NCBI RefSeq assembly: GCF_001625215.2
Contig: NC_030381.2
Location: forward strand, 52,289,214 to 52,353,213
Direction: 5' to 3'
DNA: 64,000 bases
Source: Daucus carota subsp. sativus
Lineage: Eukaryota; Streptophyta; Magnoliopsida; Apiales; Apiaceae
Shown here: piece by piece, positions 12,043 through 23,708 of the stretch
Numbering within the stretch: the stretch's first letter is position 1
Layout: each line of letters begins with the position of its first letter
Translations under genes and position numbers: made by a program
The notes under the pieces: model-generated
Told to the model about the DNA's origin: nothing
The model's input: only the letters and a program-made list of their open reading frames with translations
The model's database searches: none

Positions 12043-13199
12043 CTGCAAAAGAGAGCATATAAGTGCAATAGTTAGTGCAATATACTCAAATCCTACGAGA
12101 TTTCTGTAATTAACTTAAACTAGGCTTTTAATGTTAGAATTTCACCACACGCCAAACTAAGAAAGTCAGAAGTTCCATACACAGTAAAGTAAATCAAATA
12201 ACACAAACTCAGGAGAAGTTAAACCCCAGGTTGTCCCACATCACGTGAGAACATACTGCATGAAATTATTATTCAATCAGGACATTATCCAAAAATACAC
12301 AAAAGTGTCAACAGAACTAGCTTGTAACACTAAAACTAAGAATCACATACCAGGTTATGACCAAAACATCACAGAAGTAAGCCCCTTCAATGCAACAAAA
12401 TTAAAAAATCATTATGGGAAAGGCAAATGCTTTAATGAGCAAAATGAATAATCTCACTTGAATGTTCAATCATAACCATCATACCAAATTCATTGCCACT
12501 TCAAGATTCTAATAAAACATCAAAATTAACTCCACATATCCCATATATAAACAAAAATACAAAATCTTATAAATGAAAGCATCTACAAAACGTAAAAAGT
12601 CATCAACCACAGCAATCTTAATCTTAACTCACCAAAATACTCAAAATCCAAATAAGTTCATCACAACATCTAGCTGCTTCGATAATAAATGTCAATACTT
12701 ATCTCAACCAAAATTTTCATTGACCAGCCATACAAATACAGAACTGAATTCACACACACAAAACACAATCCTACCATAAAAACACATCAAAATCAAGTAA
12801 ATTTCAGCATCTCTTAACATAAAGTTCAAACCTTTACACCCTCAAATCAAGTATCCAACTACCACCACATCAAAATACACACAATCAACTACAAACACAA
12901 TCATCCAGCAACCCACATAAAATTCACTAAATCCAAATCACCAAAAAAGCAAACAAATCCAACCCACAACAAATAAGTCAAACACAACCAACTAAACACA
13001 AAAAGACTCAAATTTTACAGAGATCTGCGCAAAGAAAACACAAAAACAACACAAAAAACAAACTAAACACAACAATTAAGAACTTATCAGATCTGGGCCA
13101 GCAAAAGATTGAAACTTTATACCTTTACGAAGCTGAATGATTGAAGAAACCATAGCAAATTGATTCATCAACTGGGTAAAGATGAAAAATAATACTTAC
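12043..13199 (-). other. probable 5' UTR intron of CID7-like gene
   Basis: On the minus strand a donor CTT|GTAAGTATT at 13199 and an acceptor TTTTGCAG at 12043 would splice a short leader exon (from about 13250) to the exon carrying the ATG. The roughly 1.16 kb between them is strongly T-rich on the minus strand, as plant introns are, and has no credible coding frame. A second possible donor lies near 13120. Confidence 0.55.
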
Positions 13200-13259
13200 A
13201 AGAATCTGATTGTAAAAAGATGAGATTTTTCAAGGATGTTGAAGCTCTAGGCTGTGCTG

Positions 13260-15549
13260 TATGTATAGGTGTATGTAGAGATGTCTATGTATGTTTATGT
13301 TTAATGTACTCTCCTATGTTGTTTATGTGTACATGTAGAGTTTGTATCTATCCTTTTAGTTTCTACAGGCTTGTCTTTGTGTTTTTTTAAAGATTATTTT
13401 TGTTGACAACCACAAAATAAAGTTAACCCTTCGCCACTCGAATTGACAAATTAAACCTTGGCCATGTATTGACTATCTTATTTTTTTTAACAATTTAATT
13501 TATATTCTGTCTATTGGATACGTAAGCATATACTTTTTTATTTTGATAAAATCAAAGCTGTGTATATCTAAATTGAAGTATTTATATTCTTTAAATTCGG
13601 AAATATTTAATTTGGATTAAATAATGTAATAGAATTTTAGTTATTTTAGATAATTATTTAATATTTATTACAAAATAATAATATTCAAAAATTAATAAAT
13701 ATTTAATAATTATATGAATTGATGTGTTCGATATATTTTATGTTTATCGAAATTTTTTCATGATTTACGAGATTTAAAAAATGTGATTATCTGAATAACT
13801 TTAATATACTTTGTGTTTTTTGAAATCTTTGCAAAATGTACAAGATTTTGAAAATTTGAATTTAAATTCTGAAATAATATTACCTAAATCTTGTTTCGGT
13901 TTTTATGAGCCCGGTTTCGGTTTTAAAACCGAAAAAATCATAAAAATATAAATATGATTCAAGTTAAGTAAACAAAATTTTATAAAAAATAATCTTATCT
14001 TACGCATTATTGGGTAAAACGCATTATTGGGTAAAATAAGATCAGTTTTAAATTAAAATTTTATGTTGTCATGAGTGGTATATTTATAAGGTAAACATGA
14101 TATTAAATCTCGATTGTGTAGTTTTGTATTCATGTAATTTCGTGTTCATGTATTTTTTATCGGACTTTAAATTTTCGTGTATTTCTTTTGTCGCTTATTT
14201 CATATAAAAAAATTATTGATTTAATATATTATATCTTTACATGAAAAATATCAACATTAAACGGGCCTTAAATTGTGTGGTGCTCCACGTGTTTGCAGGC
14301 CAGTCCAAAATCAAATATCACAATGGGTAAAAAGGATGCCCGGAAAGACTGAGTATGAGTTATGAGCTGGAGCCTGGATGGACTCCGATCATTTTGACAA
14401 CTAGTGAGAAAAAAAATATTATAGACTAATTTATCCAAAATTAAATTGATTTTTCTCAAAAATCACTTTTTCAATAGAAAATATGAAAATGGTAAATAAA
14501 TATCAATTTAAAAGATGTTTTCTCATTTGAGAATCATTTTTCCAAAAAATATACTCCATATTTTAAATAAATTCTTATTAAAAATATTTGTATATCTTAA
14601 ATTTTAAAGGTCTGAAGATGCTTTTTAGGATTTCAACAAGCCAAAAAATATTGAGACATCAATACTTTTGTAAAAATATTTTTCAATAAAACGAGAAGAG
14701 CCTATATACACTCGTTTGTACTGATAATAATAATTTTTAATTTTCTTTTGTCAAAAAAAATATTATGAATGGACAAATATAATTTACAAAATTCTTTTTG
14801 TGAGAAGTAATGTTTCAAACTCATTGATTAAAGTAGTTGGATGTTACATCGACAAGAACACGTACCAAATCCATTCACGAATTTATCGCTGTCTAGATAA
14901 ATTGTCTTTGAAGCTTGCTATATACATGTCCAGAACCTAATCTTCTTGTCTGTTAATACAATCAGGACAAACTTTCAATTATGACCCTGTTAGAAAACAT
15001 CTTCAAAATGTCATATTTGAATTGACAGATTACGGATGTGGCCTAGCAACAGAGTAAAAAATGAGTGTGAAAAAGATCACTGCTCCAATCATTACGTAGG
15101 ATCGTGGATGGAGATGCACACCGATATTTAGGACGAAATCAGGAATCGAAAAATCAATAACTAAAATATTATAATAATTTTTTTGTTAAATATTTGAAAT
15201 TAGTTTAAGCAAAAAATATTCTGATTTTTTTTAAAAAAAACATCACTGAGATAAAATAAGGATCTTTCAAATCTATGTCACAAAGAGCACACTATCAACT
15301 ACTTCCTTTTGGATGGGGAGATTTTATACTGGAAATATTATATCCAGAGCAATCTTTTAATATTCAGAGCAATTTGCAAAAATTTGTATTAAAAATATAT
15401 GATTTGTGTAGATACAATAGGACTGAGAATTGAATATGCTCTGGATATAAAAGATTGTTCTGGATATAACAATTCTCTTTTATACATGCAAAACATTATT
15501 ATTAATGAAATTAAAATCCATAAAAATCCCATAAAATATTAATTATAAC
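13260..15549. other. intergenic, AT-rich, no gene recognised
   Basis: The proximal part should hold the CID7 promoter (minus strand). A small tandem repeat of ACGCATTATTGGGTAAAA lies near 14005-14040. At about 15336-15470 an inverted pair (TATCCAGAGCAATCTTTTAA and its near-complement) looks like a small uncharacterised MITE. Nothing else is supported. Confidence 0.45.
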
Positions 15550-15775
15550 TTTGAGCCGAGTCGGGACATGGGTCTGGTTAAGCTCCCCTGTTCATTTTAT
15601 CGTTCTATATAAAGAGTTAGGAGTAAGTTCTAAAATCATCCACAGTACATTCAGAAAGAGCCGAAAAGGCTGTGAAATGCATATGATCTGCTTCAGGCTC
15701 TTGTTGATTGGCGGCGAGTTTGTTGAAGGCGCAGAACGCTAGAAACCACAATTTAAATTTTAGATAATCTTTTCG

Positions 15776-15836
15776 GTGAGATTTTGATTATTTTTTTGTG
15801 TTTAACTCTGTATTTTTTGCTGTTCGCTCAATTTAG
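15776..15836 (+). other. possible short 5' UTR intron of DUF1677 gene
   Basis: TTTCG|GTGAGA at the left and a T-rich tract ending CAATTTAG at the right would remove 61 bases from the leader, 34 bases before the first ATG. This is at the short limit for plant introns, so it is only a candidate. Confidence 0.3.
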
Positions 15837-15869
15837 ATTTTTATTCCGGGAACTTATGATTCGTATTGT

Positions 15870-16235
15870 ATGTTAGCAATGACAGATACGACGATGAAGG
15901 AAGCACCTGCACCTCAAAGCGGCGAAGTTAAATCAGTGAAGTGCGAGTGCTGCAAACTGACAGAGGAGTGCACGGAGGAGTACATATCACGAGTACGCGA
16001 AAGGTATCAGGGCCGTTGGATTTGCGGACTCTGCATTGAGGCCGTGAAAGACGAGATTGGGAGATCGGGGAGGAGGATCACTACAGAGGAGGCGTTGAAT
16101 CGGCATTGTAGCTTTTATGAGGAGTTCAGAAGTTGTACACCGACAGAGGAGTTGATTTCTACTGTGAAAGAGTTGCTGCTACGCAGTTTGGATTTGTCAG
16201 GACGGTCCCAGAGCTATTTTAATTTCCGGGCCTGA
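15870..16235 (+). CDS. DUF1677 family protein
   Basis: A 121-residue intronless protein of the plant-specific DUF1677 family, whose function is unknown. The cysteine pattern of the family is present: CECC at 25-28, C34, then RWICGLC with C52 and C55, followed by EAVKDEI and RHCSFYEEFRSC. This arrangement suggests metal binding, which is inference. Three in-frame ATGs lie at 15870, 15879 and 15894; I use the first because no upstream ATG competes, but the conserved part starts only at about residue 20, so any could be used. The gene stands alone on the plus strand between CID7 and the F-box array. No transit or membrane segment is visible. Confidence 0.9.
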   Translation: MLAMTDTTMKEAPAPQSGEVKSVKCECCKLTEECTEEYISRVRERYQGRWICGLCIEAVKDEIGRSGRRITTEEALNRHCSFYEEFRSCTPTEELISTVKELLLRSLDLSGRSQSYFNFRA

Positions 16236-16257
16236 ATACTTAATTCTAGTTCAATTC

Positions 16258-16413
16258 ACGACCATAGAACTGTTTCTCAAGTCCGGATGATAGATAAATC
16301 TCTCGTGTGAGACATAAGTAAACAGAAATTGATCTGCACGACCATAAAACTGTTTCTCAAGTCCGGATGATTGATAAATTTCTCGTGTGACATAAATAAA
16401 CAGAAATTGATCG
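16258..16413. repeat. two-copy tandem repeat, 79-base unit
   Basis: Unit beginning CACGACCATAGAACTGTTTC occurs at 16258 and again at 16337 with a few substitutions and small gaps. It lies just after the DUF1677 stop codon, so it is probably in the 3' UTR or immediate downstream flank. Confidence 0.85.
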
Positions 16414-18521
16414 GGTTCAAGTATAAGATGAGAATGCACAACTGAAAAGAAGTGAAGATGTCTGTAGACTAAATTTAACTGCTACTGCTAACAATCTTGC
16501 ATCTGATCTGTTTAATTCAGTTTCTGATATTACAAAGCAATGACTTTCATGTTTAACTTAGCCTAAGCCACAAAGTGAACGCAAACATCAGGTATTAGAT
16601 CCCAAGTTTAACATAACGCAATTCAAGATAGCAATTGTAGCATAAATTGATCACTATCAACTATTGCATATGTATAGCTTTTAATTCAGACCACACTAAA
16701 ATACACAACTATATATATGGTCGCGCTTTATGGAGAACACGTTTTAGCGTGAGAACAGTGTGAACACTATTGTTCTGTTGCAGAACAATATAACATTAAA
16801 AAAAGTAAAATAATTGCAAAACAATGAAAAGTGCAGAACAGCTGTTCTCATTGTTTTCACAAACAAACAGAACATTGGAATCACTGCCCATATATATATA
16901 TATGAGAGGTTAAGATTGATTTATCACCTGCAAGCATATTTGAATTCAACATTATTGCGTAATGGTTCCACATTATGCTTAGATTAATTCCTTGACGGAC
17001 CTGATCTACTGATTTCATCATGTTGTTGAATGGTTAAAGGCTCAGGCAGTCATCAAAATCAAACTTGGTTGAGGCATTGGGATCTGTGAAGAACAAACAA
17101 CAATGCAGTCACAAATTATTGAAATCTTCACAACGACTTGCACTTCATACCCTGGCGGTATGATGAAACTAACCACTGAATAACCTTTCTATTTCCTTTA
17201 GACATGAATAACTTAGTGTGCTTGAGCACCCCTGTGACTTTTAGTTTCAGGCGATTCGCATGACTGATAAATATTTAAACGATAGTTGATTGTATACAAG
17301 TAATAGACCTGGTTAATTGTCGCCTTGGCACAGTGATTTCAATTGGTACTCTTAATATTGAAGAAATTTGAAAAGAGTGAATATCCTAACTTCCAAATGA
17401 AAGAAACAAGCAACTAATCATCTCTCAAAAGCCATCAATACAAGAGTGCTAAACTTCTTATAATAATTATCAACTAAATTTCTCTTCTCATAATAACTAA
17501 TCAGTACTGCATAATTAGAAAGAACCTGACCTCCATACATAACAAACATTTATCAAAGTTAGGGCATCTTGCGATCAAAATCAATTTATTAGAGCATGAA
17601 TTTGAAATCTTAAGCGGCTTGAAGAAAGAGGTAGAAGAAGACAAAAAGATGAGTTTTTGCAGAAAGTGTGTCCTAATCATACCCTACCCTAACACATGTG
17701 TTCTGCATTCATTGTACATTTTCACCCCAACTTGGCCTAAATGTTTAATTTTATGGCATTGTATAGATCAGGACATAAATGCAGGGTCGAGTTTTATAGA
17801 TATTGTTTTAAAATGTCAATTCTACACTTGTATAGTTATCTTTGGCGCCTCAAATTTATGGCCAAGTCATTTAACCATGGCCGTTTCTCTACAAGTTCAC
17901 TACGATTCTGACAGTACTAATCTTGTAATCGCTACATACGTAGGCAGTCAAGGCAACCGTTGCAGATAGTATTGGGCTATTTTTTCTTTCAACTCCCATT
18001 CATAATATAAGTTTTATTGTTTTCCTTTCTGAAATAATGAAGCTTACAACTTCAATAATTTCTTGAATGTTCTTCAATAAGAATCTTATACTGAGTAATG
18101 ACGTGATACATATGTAGCTAGAGACACAGCAAGTACTATATATGTCAATTTTGCTAGTTATCTATCAACATCTGAGGACCTTTATATGGCAGTCTTTCAA
18201 ATTCAATGCAATATAGTTTGTCATGCTATATATATATTACCACATTGATCTGATTAGTATCTCACTTCCGCAGGTCATGATAGCTATGTCGATCCAGCCT
18301 GTCTAATAAAAACCCCAGGTGTCCGCTTTAAGTTATAAAAATTTCACATATCTTTAACAAATAATAAACTATGGATAGGGTTGTAAATTTAAAAAAACTC
18401 AAAACCAATTAATAATAACATAAAATATTTGGCTGTGACCTCCAACCGAGCAGGCACACTTAAAACTATCAATATCAACATTCAACAAGTCTCAATCAAG
18501 ATATATATAAAATAAAACCAA

Positions 18522-18585
<64 letters not shown>

Positions 18586-18733
18586 CACTTTTGTTATCAA
18601 AAATTTGGCCAGAAACATATGAAGAGTCTGTGTGCATTACTAGAAACAAATCCTAAAGACAATTATGCAGTATTCATGGATGCATATAATAATTACCTTA
18701 TTTAGTCTTTATCTTGCAACATTGAATTAATTT
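16414..18733. other. downstream spacer of F-box unit 1
   Basis: This stretch is shared, in diverged form, with the spacers at about 28.1-29.6 and 44.6-46.2 kb, and its right half also with 33.0-34.0 and 49.3-50.2 kb. Recognisable shared blocks are the one around GCATTAGATCC-like sequence at 16590, the fragment at 17080-17660 related to the plus-strand remnant at 45109, and the one around AGGACCTTTATATGGCAGTC at 18176. A segment at 16720-16890 with GTGAGAACAGTGTGAACA resembles 25215-25285 and may be a further repeat family. Confidence 0.6.
18524..18581. repeat. (AT)n microsatellite
   Basis: About 29 AT dinucleotides without interruption. The related spacers near 29.6, 33.9 and 46.2 kb lack the expansion, so it is specific to this unit. 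Confidence 0.97.
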
Positions 18734-18966
18734 TCTCTTCTGTTTCCAAAATGCCTGACTTGAACGACATTACAGTCATGGCAGCAGCAGAGATGAGATG
18801 CTCTTGCATTGCATGTCTTGTGTAGACATCTGTTGAGAAATGATCAGCGACTTTTTACAATTGAGCCAATTTTTTCTACCACATCAGCAACATCGCGCTC
18901 TGGCATCTTTAGCAACCACACCTACACAAGTTCCAGCAAATTCCCCACCTTCTTTCAACTTCATTC
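18734..18966 (-). pseudogene. RhoGAP-family gene fragment (unit 1)
   Basis: On the minus strand the fragment reads MKLKEGGEFAGTCVGVVAKD, then in the next frame DVADVVEKIGSIVKSR and in another TRHAMQEHLISAAA. This matches, as I recall it, the region before the RhoGAP domain of Arabidopsis At5g61530 (TKLREAG...VAKDA...VNVADV...ATRHAVQEHL). The piece is broken by a frameshift after AKDAR, by TGA replacing the expected TGG, and by further frame changes. Only this exon-sized part is recognised; the catalytic GAP domain is absent. A 5' leader-like exon with donor GAG|GTAAAT lies upstream at about 19220-19300. It is host-gene debris carried in the F-box unit. Confidence 0.72.
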
Positions 18967-19585
18967 CCCAATTTACAATTTAAGGACATTCAATAAGGAG
19001 AAAAATATGCAGTATTTACGAAAGATGCAAGAAGTTATAATACTTTAATAATTACCTGAAGTTCAAAACAGATCAGTAGTAATCGCCAGCCATAAACCTA
19101 ATCCAATTTTGATAATAAATCATGAAATCAATAAACATGTCCTCCATTTACAATACCAAGGATCAGATTCCTAATAAAACAAATCTAATGAATAATCTAG
19201 TAAATTAAGGAGATTTACCTCATGTTCTTGATTTAGAGACTTCAATGCAAAGAGCTGTTGGCTTTAATTTAACCGCGAAGATCAGTGGGAGGATATAATA
19301 GAAAAAAAGAGCGAGGGAAGTGGCCAAAGTAGAAAATTAAAACATACAACATATAATGGTCCATATAATGAGCATAATGGTATTAACCATGCAAGCACAT
19401 ACAACATATAATAGTCCATATAAAAGTAATTGTTTGCAGACTTCATCACTTGTTCAAATACTTTAATGGAAACAAAGCTTAGTGATACAAGAGAATACTA
19501 AAATACACGAATAACTGAAATTGAAAAGCTAAAACATTGTGCACTGTCTTTCTTCATTTGATACTATATATCTGCTGTGCATACT

Positions 19586-20686
19586 CTATATTTGTTTAAA
19601 TCCTTTGAGGGAAACAAGGCTCTCATTGCACTTCACAACTGAAGTAAGCTGTCTGGCGGGAGATGCTCCAAGATACTCTTTGGCATTTCCCTTCTTGTAG
19701 TAGTAGAAGATAGGTCGACGGTCACAACCATAATCAGCAACAACAAACTGTCCATCACCTAGATATAGATTTACAATATGATTATACTTCAAATGATCCT
19801 CAAGATTAAACTGTTTAGTCCAATTGCCACAATCCCTGTCCAATGTCCATAGACTACGAACTGTGTTACCATCACCACTAGATTCATCACAGATCATAGC
19901 GACAGACCCTTCAGATTCCAGAAGATAAGACGTTATTATTGTTTCGTCTTCCAATGGTAACTTCGCAGGTCTGGGAAACGGATGCACTCTAAACACTTCA
20001 TCATGCAAGTCAAACGATAGTATCTCAGGAGAGCCTTCAAAATACAATACCCTGCTTTTATCAGGACGAAATACACCTCTTCCTCGACTACCAACAAACC
20101 GAAATGTCTCTAGGCCAATAGGGACCCGAATCTCTTTCCACCAATCCTCATTCACAGAATACATCTCAGCTTCAACACTAAAACCGGTATCTTTACGGTC
20201 AACAACAACCCTAATAATCTTGTAATCACGAGAAACATCATCAAAACCAAACCCTATCTTGCACCAATTAGGTATAGCAGCTATTATCCGAGGAGTAGGA
20301 AGTTTCTTGAATCCCCTAGTCATCGGATTCCCCAAAAACATAATACGAGAATCATGATTGGCAAAACAAACAAGACCATTACAACAAGATACGAAACGAG
20401 TCATACCATAAAAGTATGTTGGCAGTTGGAGGAGGGTTTTTGTTTCATGATTATCAATCATGATTTGGTGATCTCTAGCAACTTCCATTACGCTACTAGG
20501 TTGTCTTTTCTGGGATTCGATGCAGTGAGCTTCGACGAAATTAGGGTTTGTTATGATTGACAGCCATGTTTTGCAAACTGATTTGCAGCGAAGGAGTGTT
20601 GCTACAGGTAACAAGAAGAATATTTTGAACATGAGTTCGTGAGGTAATTCAGGATTATTCTTCTTGCAGTTTTCTCTTCTTGCCAT
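19586..20686 (-). CDS. F-box protein with F-box-associated domain, copy 1 (subtype A)
   Basis: Predicted substrate receptor of an SCF (SKP1-CUL1-F-box) ubiquitin ligase, 366 residues, intronless. The F-box spans about residues 13-55 (LPHELMFKIFFLLPVATLL, RCKSVCKTWLSI). The rest is an F-box-associated region of the At3g07870/CPR1 type: SCCNGLVCF, GNPMTR, GFGFDDVSRDYKII, EAEMYS, then SFDLHDEVFRVHPFPRP and YLGDGQFVVADY. I chose the ATG at 20686 (MARRENCKKN) because the same start context is kept in the related copies, although the frame extends upstream to 20746. The tail is slightly shorter than in subtypes B and C, ending FKQI. Substrate unknown. No break is seen. Confidence 0.93.
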   Translation of the reverse strand: MARRENCKKNNPELPHELMFKIFFLLPVATLLRCKSVCKTWLSIITNPNFVEAHCIESQKRQPSSVMEVARDHQIMIDNHETKTLLQLPTYFYGMTRFVSCCNGLVCFANHDSRIMFLGNPMTRGFKKLPTPRIIAAIPNWCKIGFGFDDVSRDYKIIRVVVDRKDTGFSVEAEMYSVNEDWWKEIRVPIGLETFRFVGSRGRGVFRPDKSRVLYFEGSPEILSFDLHDEVFRVHPFPRPAKLPLEDETIITSYLLESEGSVAMICDESSGDGNTVRSLWTLDRDCGNWTKQFNLEDHLKYNHIVNLYLGDGQFVVADYGCDRRPIFYYYKKGNAKEYLGASPARQLTSVVKCNESLVSLKGFKQI

Positions 20687-21977
20687 TTCGAACCCTAATT
20701 TTAATTTTTTTGCGGCAGCTCCACTTGAGAAAGAATTACTAATCACTTGTATGTATAGGGTTTTGTACTGGGCTGGACAACTTTTGACTCAAAAGAAGGT
20801 GTTTGTCGGGCTAATTGGTCGGGCTAACGGACTCCGTGAACAGAAATGGAAATTCAATCTCATATTTTAGGGGTTCTTTTGGAAAGTGATAATTTTTTTG
20901 TAATTTTTTTTTATTAATAGATTTTAATTGAGTCAGATTTTTGTGCAGATAGAAGACTATTTAAAAATTAAATACTAAATCCTATCATTCATAAGTAGAG
21001 AGTATTAATTCTCAATTCTTAAAGCTAAACCCTAAATATCAAAAACTAAACTCTGAATCTTCTTATTTAGAAGTTAAATCCTAAATCTTGAATTCTAAAT
21101 CTTAAGATCTAACCGTTTTTTTTTTATTTTTTCGACAAAAAATTGTAATAGATTACATTTGGTTACAAGTTGCAGCTATTTGCATTTTCGGTTCCAGACC
21201 ATATTTTCACAAAAGTTTTTAAAAGATAATAAAATCGCAAATGAATTCTAAAAAAATGATATTTTTTGATCAATATTTTATGTTTTTGTACTAGCTTATG
21301 ATTTGTGCCAAGCATGAGTTTAAATAAAACAATTTAACTTATTATTTATTAATATCTTTTTATTTGATTTTTATCATCTTTTAATATACTTATTTAAGTT
21401 ATTATTTTTAGTATAATACTTTTCACGTATTAATATTTGATCATATTTTAAATTTTGATTTCTTCTCAAATATTTATATTAATGATACATGTTATATGGT
21501 TTTGACAGTGATATTTATGTCATATCATAAAATCTTGTAGTTGCTATATACCTAGGCAGTCAAGGAAATCATTCCAAATAATATTGAGTTGTTTCTTTCT
21601 TCCCACCCTCATTTTTAATTTCTTTTCCTGTCATACCAGAAAAGCTTGTAGTTTTTTTCTCTTTCTTTCCTTTTAAAATAATAAAAATTATAACTTTAAT
21701 AATTTCTTGAATGTGTTCTTATTTAAGAATCTTATACTAAGTAATGATGTGATACATAAATGTCTAGGAACATAAACAGTACTATGTCAACTCTGCTAGT
21801 TATCTATTGACATTGAAGACCTTTATATGGCAGTATTTTCAATTCAATGTAAAATAGTTTTTCATAGCTATGCCTGATCACCAGCAACTAGCTATATAGA
21901 CGATCAGTATATGTGAGTCCCTCCTCGGCCAGATTTTACCTTGTTCTCTAATAGTCTTTAGCGCCCATTACGAGTAA
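20687..21977. other. spacer between F-box copies 1 and 2
   Basis: The first 60-180 bases hold the copy 1 promoter flank, including the GGTTTTGTACTGGGC motif kept upstream of every intact copy. From about 21.5 to 21.86 kb the sequence matches the shared downstream segment of the other units (CTAGTTATCTATTGACATTG near 21795). Otherwise AT-rich with no gene. Confidence 0.5.
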
Positions 21978-22344
21978 GGGTCTGTTTGGGAGTGCTGTTA
22001 AAAAAATTGCTGTGCTGTCAGAAAAAGTGCTGGTAAAAAAAATACTGTTGTAGAAATCAGATAACTGTTTGGTAATTTTTTTTAATATTTGCAAATATTG
22101 AGTTATAATATAAAAAAATAATTTATTTGGTGAGTTTTGATAGTGAAATTTGTAACAGCTTCCTGCAAAAACTGAAAACAGCTTTTTCCAAAAGCATGTG
22201 AGGACCTGCTTTTTCTAAAAACCGGTTTTCAGTTAAAAGCTGCTGTTCAGAAAAGCTGCTTTTAGATTTACCAAACAGTTTTTCACCTGCTTTTCAGCAA
22301 AAAAACTGCTGTTGCTGTCTGCAACAGCAACCCCAAACAGTACC
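21978..22344. mobile_element. hAT-like MITE, CTGTTTGG-ended family
   Basis: Inverted ends GGGTCTGTTTGGG and CCCCAAACAGTACC flank a body of about 340 bases rich in AACAGC and AGCTGCTTTT motifs. The copy at 60128-60466 is the same family in reverse orientation. No unambiguous 8-base target duplication could be found, so the hAT assignment rests on the termini. Confidence 0.7.
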
Positions 22345-22456
22345 TAAGTCTCCATCATCAGCTTTTTCTTCATTTAATCAATATATTATTAACTCCTCCC
22401 ACTCTGGTTGTTGCTTCTCTTATGTTAGTTTGAACAATCAGTTGAAGAAACCTATC

Positions 22457-22590
22457 CAAATTTTTTATAAGTAATTTGTTAAAAAAAATGAATTCTATAT
22501 ATATCTCTTTTGTGGTGGTAAGTCAAATTTTTTAAAAGTAATTTGTTAAAAAAAAATGAATTCTATATATATCTCTTTTGTGGTGGTAAG
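22457..22590. repeat. two-copy tandem repeat, 67-base unit
   Basis: The unit starts CAAATTTTTTATAAGTAATT, and the second copy begins at 22524 with very few differences. It is a recent local duplication in the spacer downstream of F-box copy 2. Confidence 0.9.
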
Positions 22591-22854
22591 CCAACATCTA
22601 GGTGTCAAACCTTCCTGTCAACTTGAGCTATAGCTATGTATATCTATCATATGAATCCGATTAATGCATCATTGGGGAGGTAATGATAAAATGTCAATTT
22701 ATGATAAAAATCCTGGTGTTCACTTTAAGTTGATAGATATTTCACATGTTTAATTATGACCTCCAACGGAGTAGGCACGCTTAAAAATATTAATATCAAA
22801 TATATATAACATACTTAACATAATAAAAAATAAAAATAACCAAGAATATATATA

Positions 22855-23088
22855 CTCCCTCCGTCCCATTTTAACTGCTTTTGATTTTTTTACACGTATT
22901 TTAAGATGTTAAAAAAATCACATCTAAACTTAATAATTCTTTATAAAATTTATATCAAATAAAAGTTTAGAACCTAAACTTTTATGTGATATAAGAATTG
23001 AATTATTTTATTGAGTGTAGATATTATTTTTTTACATCTCAATATACGTGCTAGAAAGTCAAACATCAGTTAAAATGGGACAGAGGAG
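22855..23088. mobile_element. Stowaway-type MITE (234 bp)
   Basis: Ends CTCCCTCCGTCCCATTTTAA and TTAAAATGGGACAGAGGAG, with TA on both sides (22853-22854, 23089-23090). It belongs to the same broad class as the elements at 7684 and 59211. Confidence 0.88.
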
Positions 23089-23204
23089 TAATATTTTTAA
23101 CATAATCGAAATTTTGGTGTTTGCGTGCGTCAGTATAAACAAATTTTAAAGACCATTGTGCAGTATTCATTGATGCATATAATAGTCACCGCCGAAGAAA
23201 GTTA

Positions 23205-23466
23205 CTCCCCCGTCCCTATTTTATTTTCTCTTTTGACAAAAAAATTTGTCCCTGAATAATTGTCCTTCCCTTATTTTAAACGTTTTCAACATTTTTGTTC
23301 AAAACCATACCCTTCCATCTCTAGCTATTTCCAATGTTTAACTTTACAACTAATATATTCATAAGATGTGTAATTTAGTGCAAAAATTAGTGGTAATTAT
23401 GAAAATAACACATGTAACTAAACATTATTTTTTTTCAAAATGACAACTCAAAAGGGACCGAGGGAG
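23205..23466. mobile_element. Stowaway-like MITE, family shared with F-box copies 5 and 8
   Basis: Ends CTCCCCCGTCCCTATTTTAT and GGGACCGAGGGAG within TA. The same element lies at 36334-36607 and 52105-52377, in each case just downstream of a subtype B F-box gene. It therefore inserted before the subtype B copies were duplicated. Confidence 0.85.
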
Positions 23467-23708
23467 TAGAACATACAACACAGAATAGTTCATATAATGA
23501 GCATACTGATAATAATTATGCAAGCGCACACATTCAATAGGCGTTGATGAAAAGCCAAGCCTGCAGACTTCACTTATTCGAATGCTTTATGAACACAAAG
23601 CTTAGAAATACAAGAAAGTACCAAGTTACATGAGAATTGAAACCAAAAAGTTAATGACCAACAATGTGCATTGTCTTTCTTCATAAGATACTATCTCCAG
23701 TGATTACT

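Noticed and set aside
12245-12779. Two plus-strand frames of 68 codons
   Set aside because: They lie in the T-rich (minus strand) leader intron of CID7 and have the A/C-biased composition expected from its complement.
17619-17969. 116-codon frame MKKEVEEDKK...
   Set aside because: Related spacers at 28.7 and 45.4 kb do not keep this frame, so it is chance openness in duplicated spacer.
20686-20746. Upstream in-frame ATG of F-box copy 1 as the true start
   Set aside because: The leader differs between copies, while MARRENCKKN is preserved in all intact copies.
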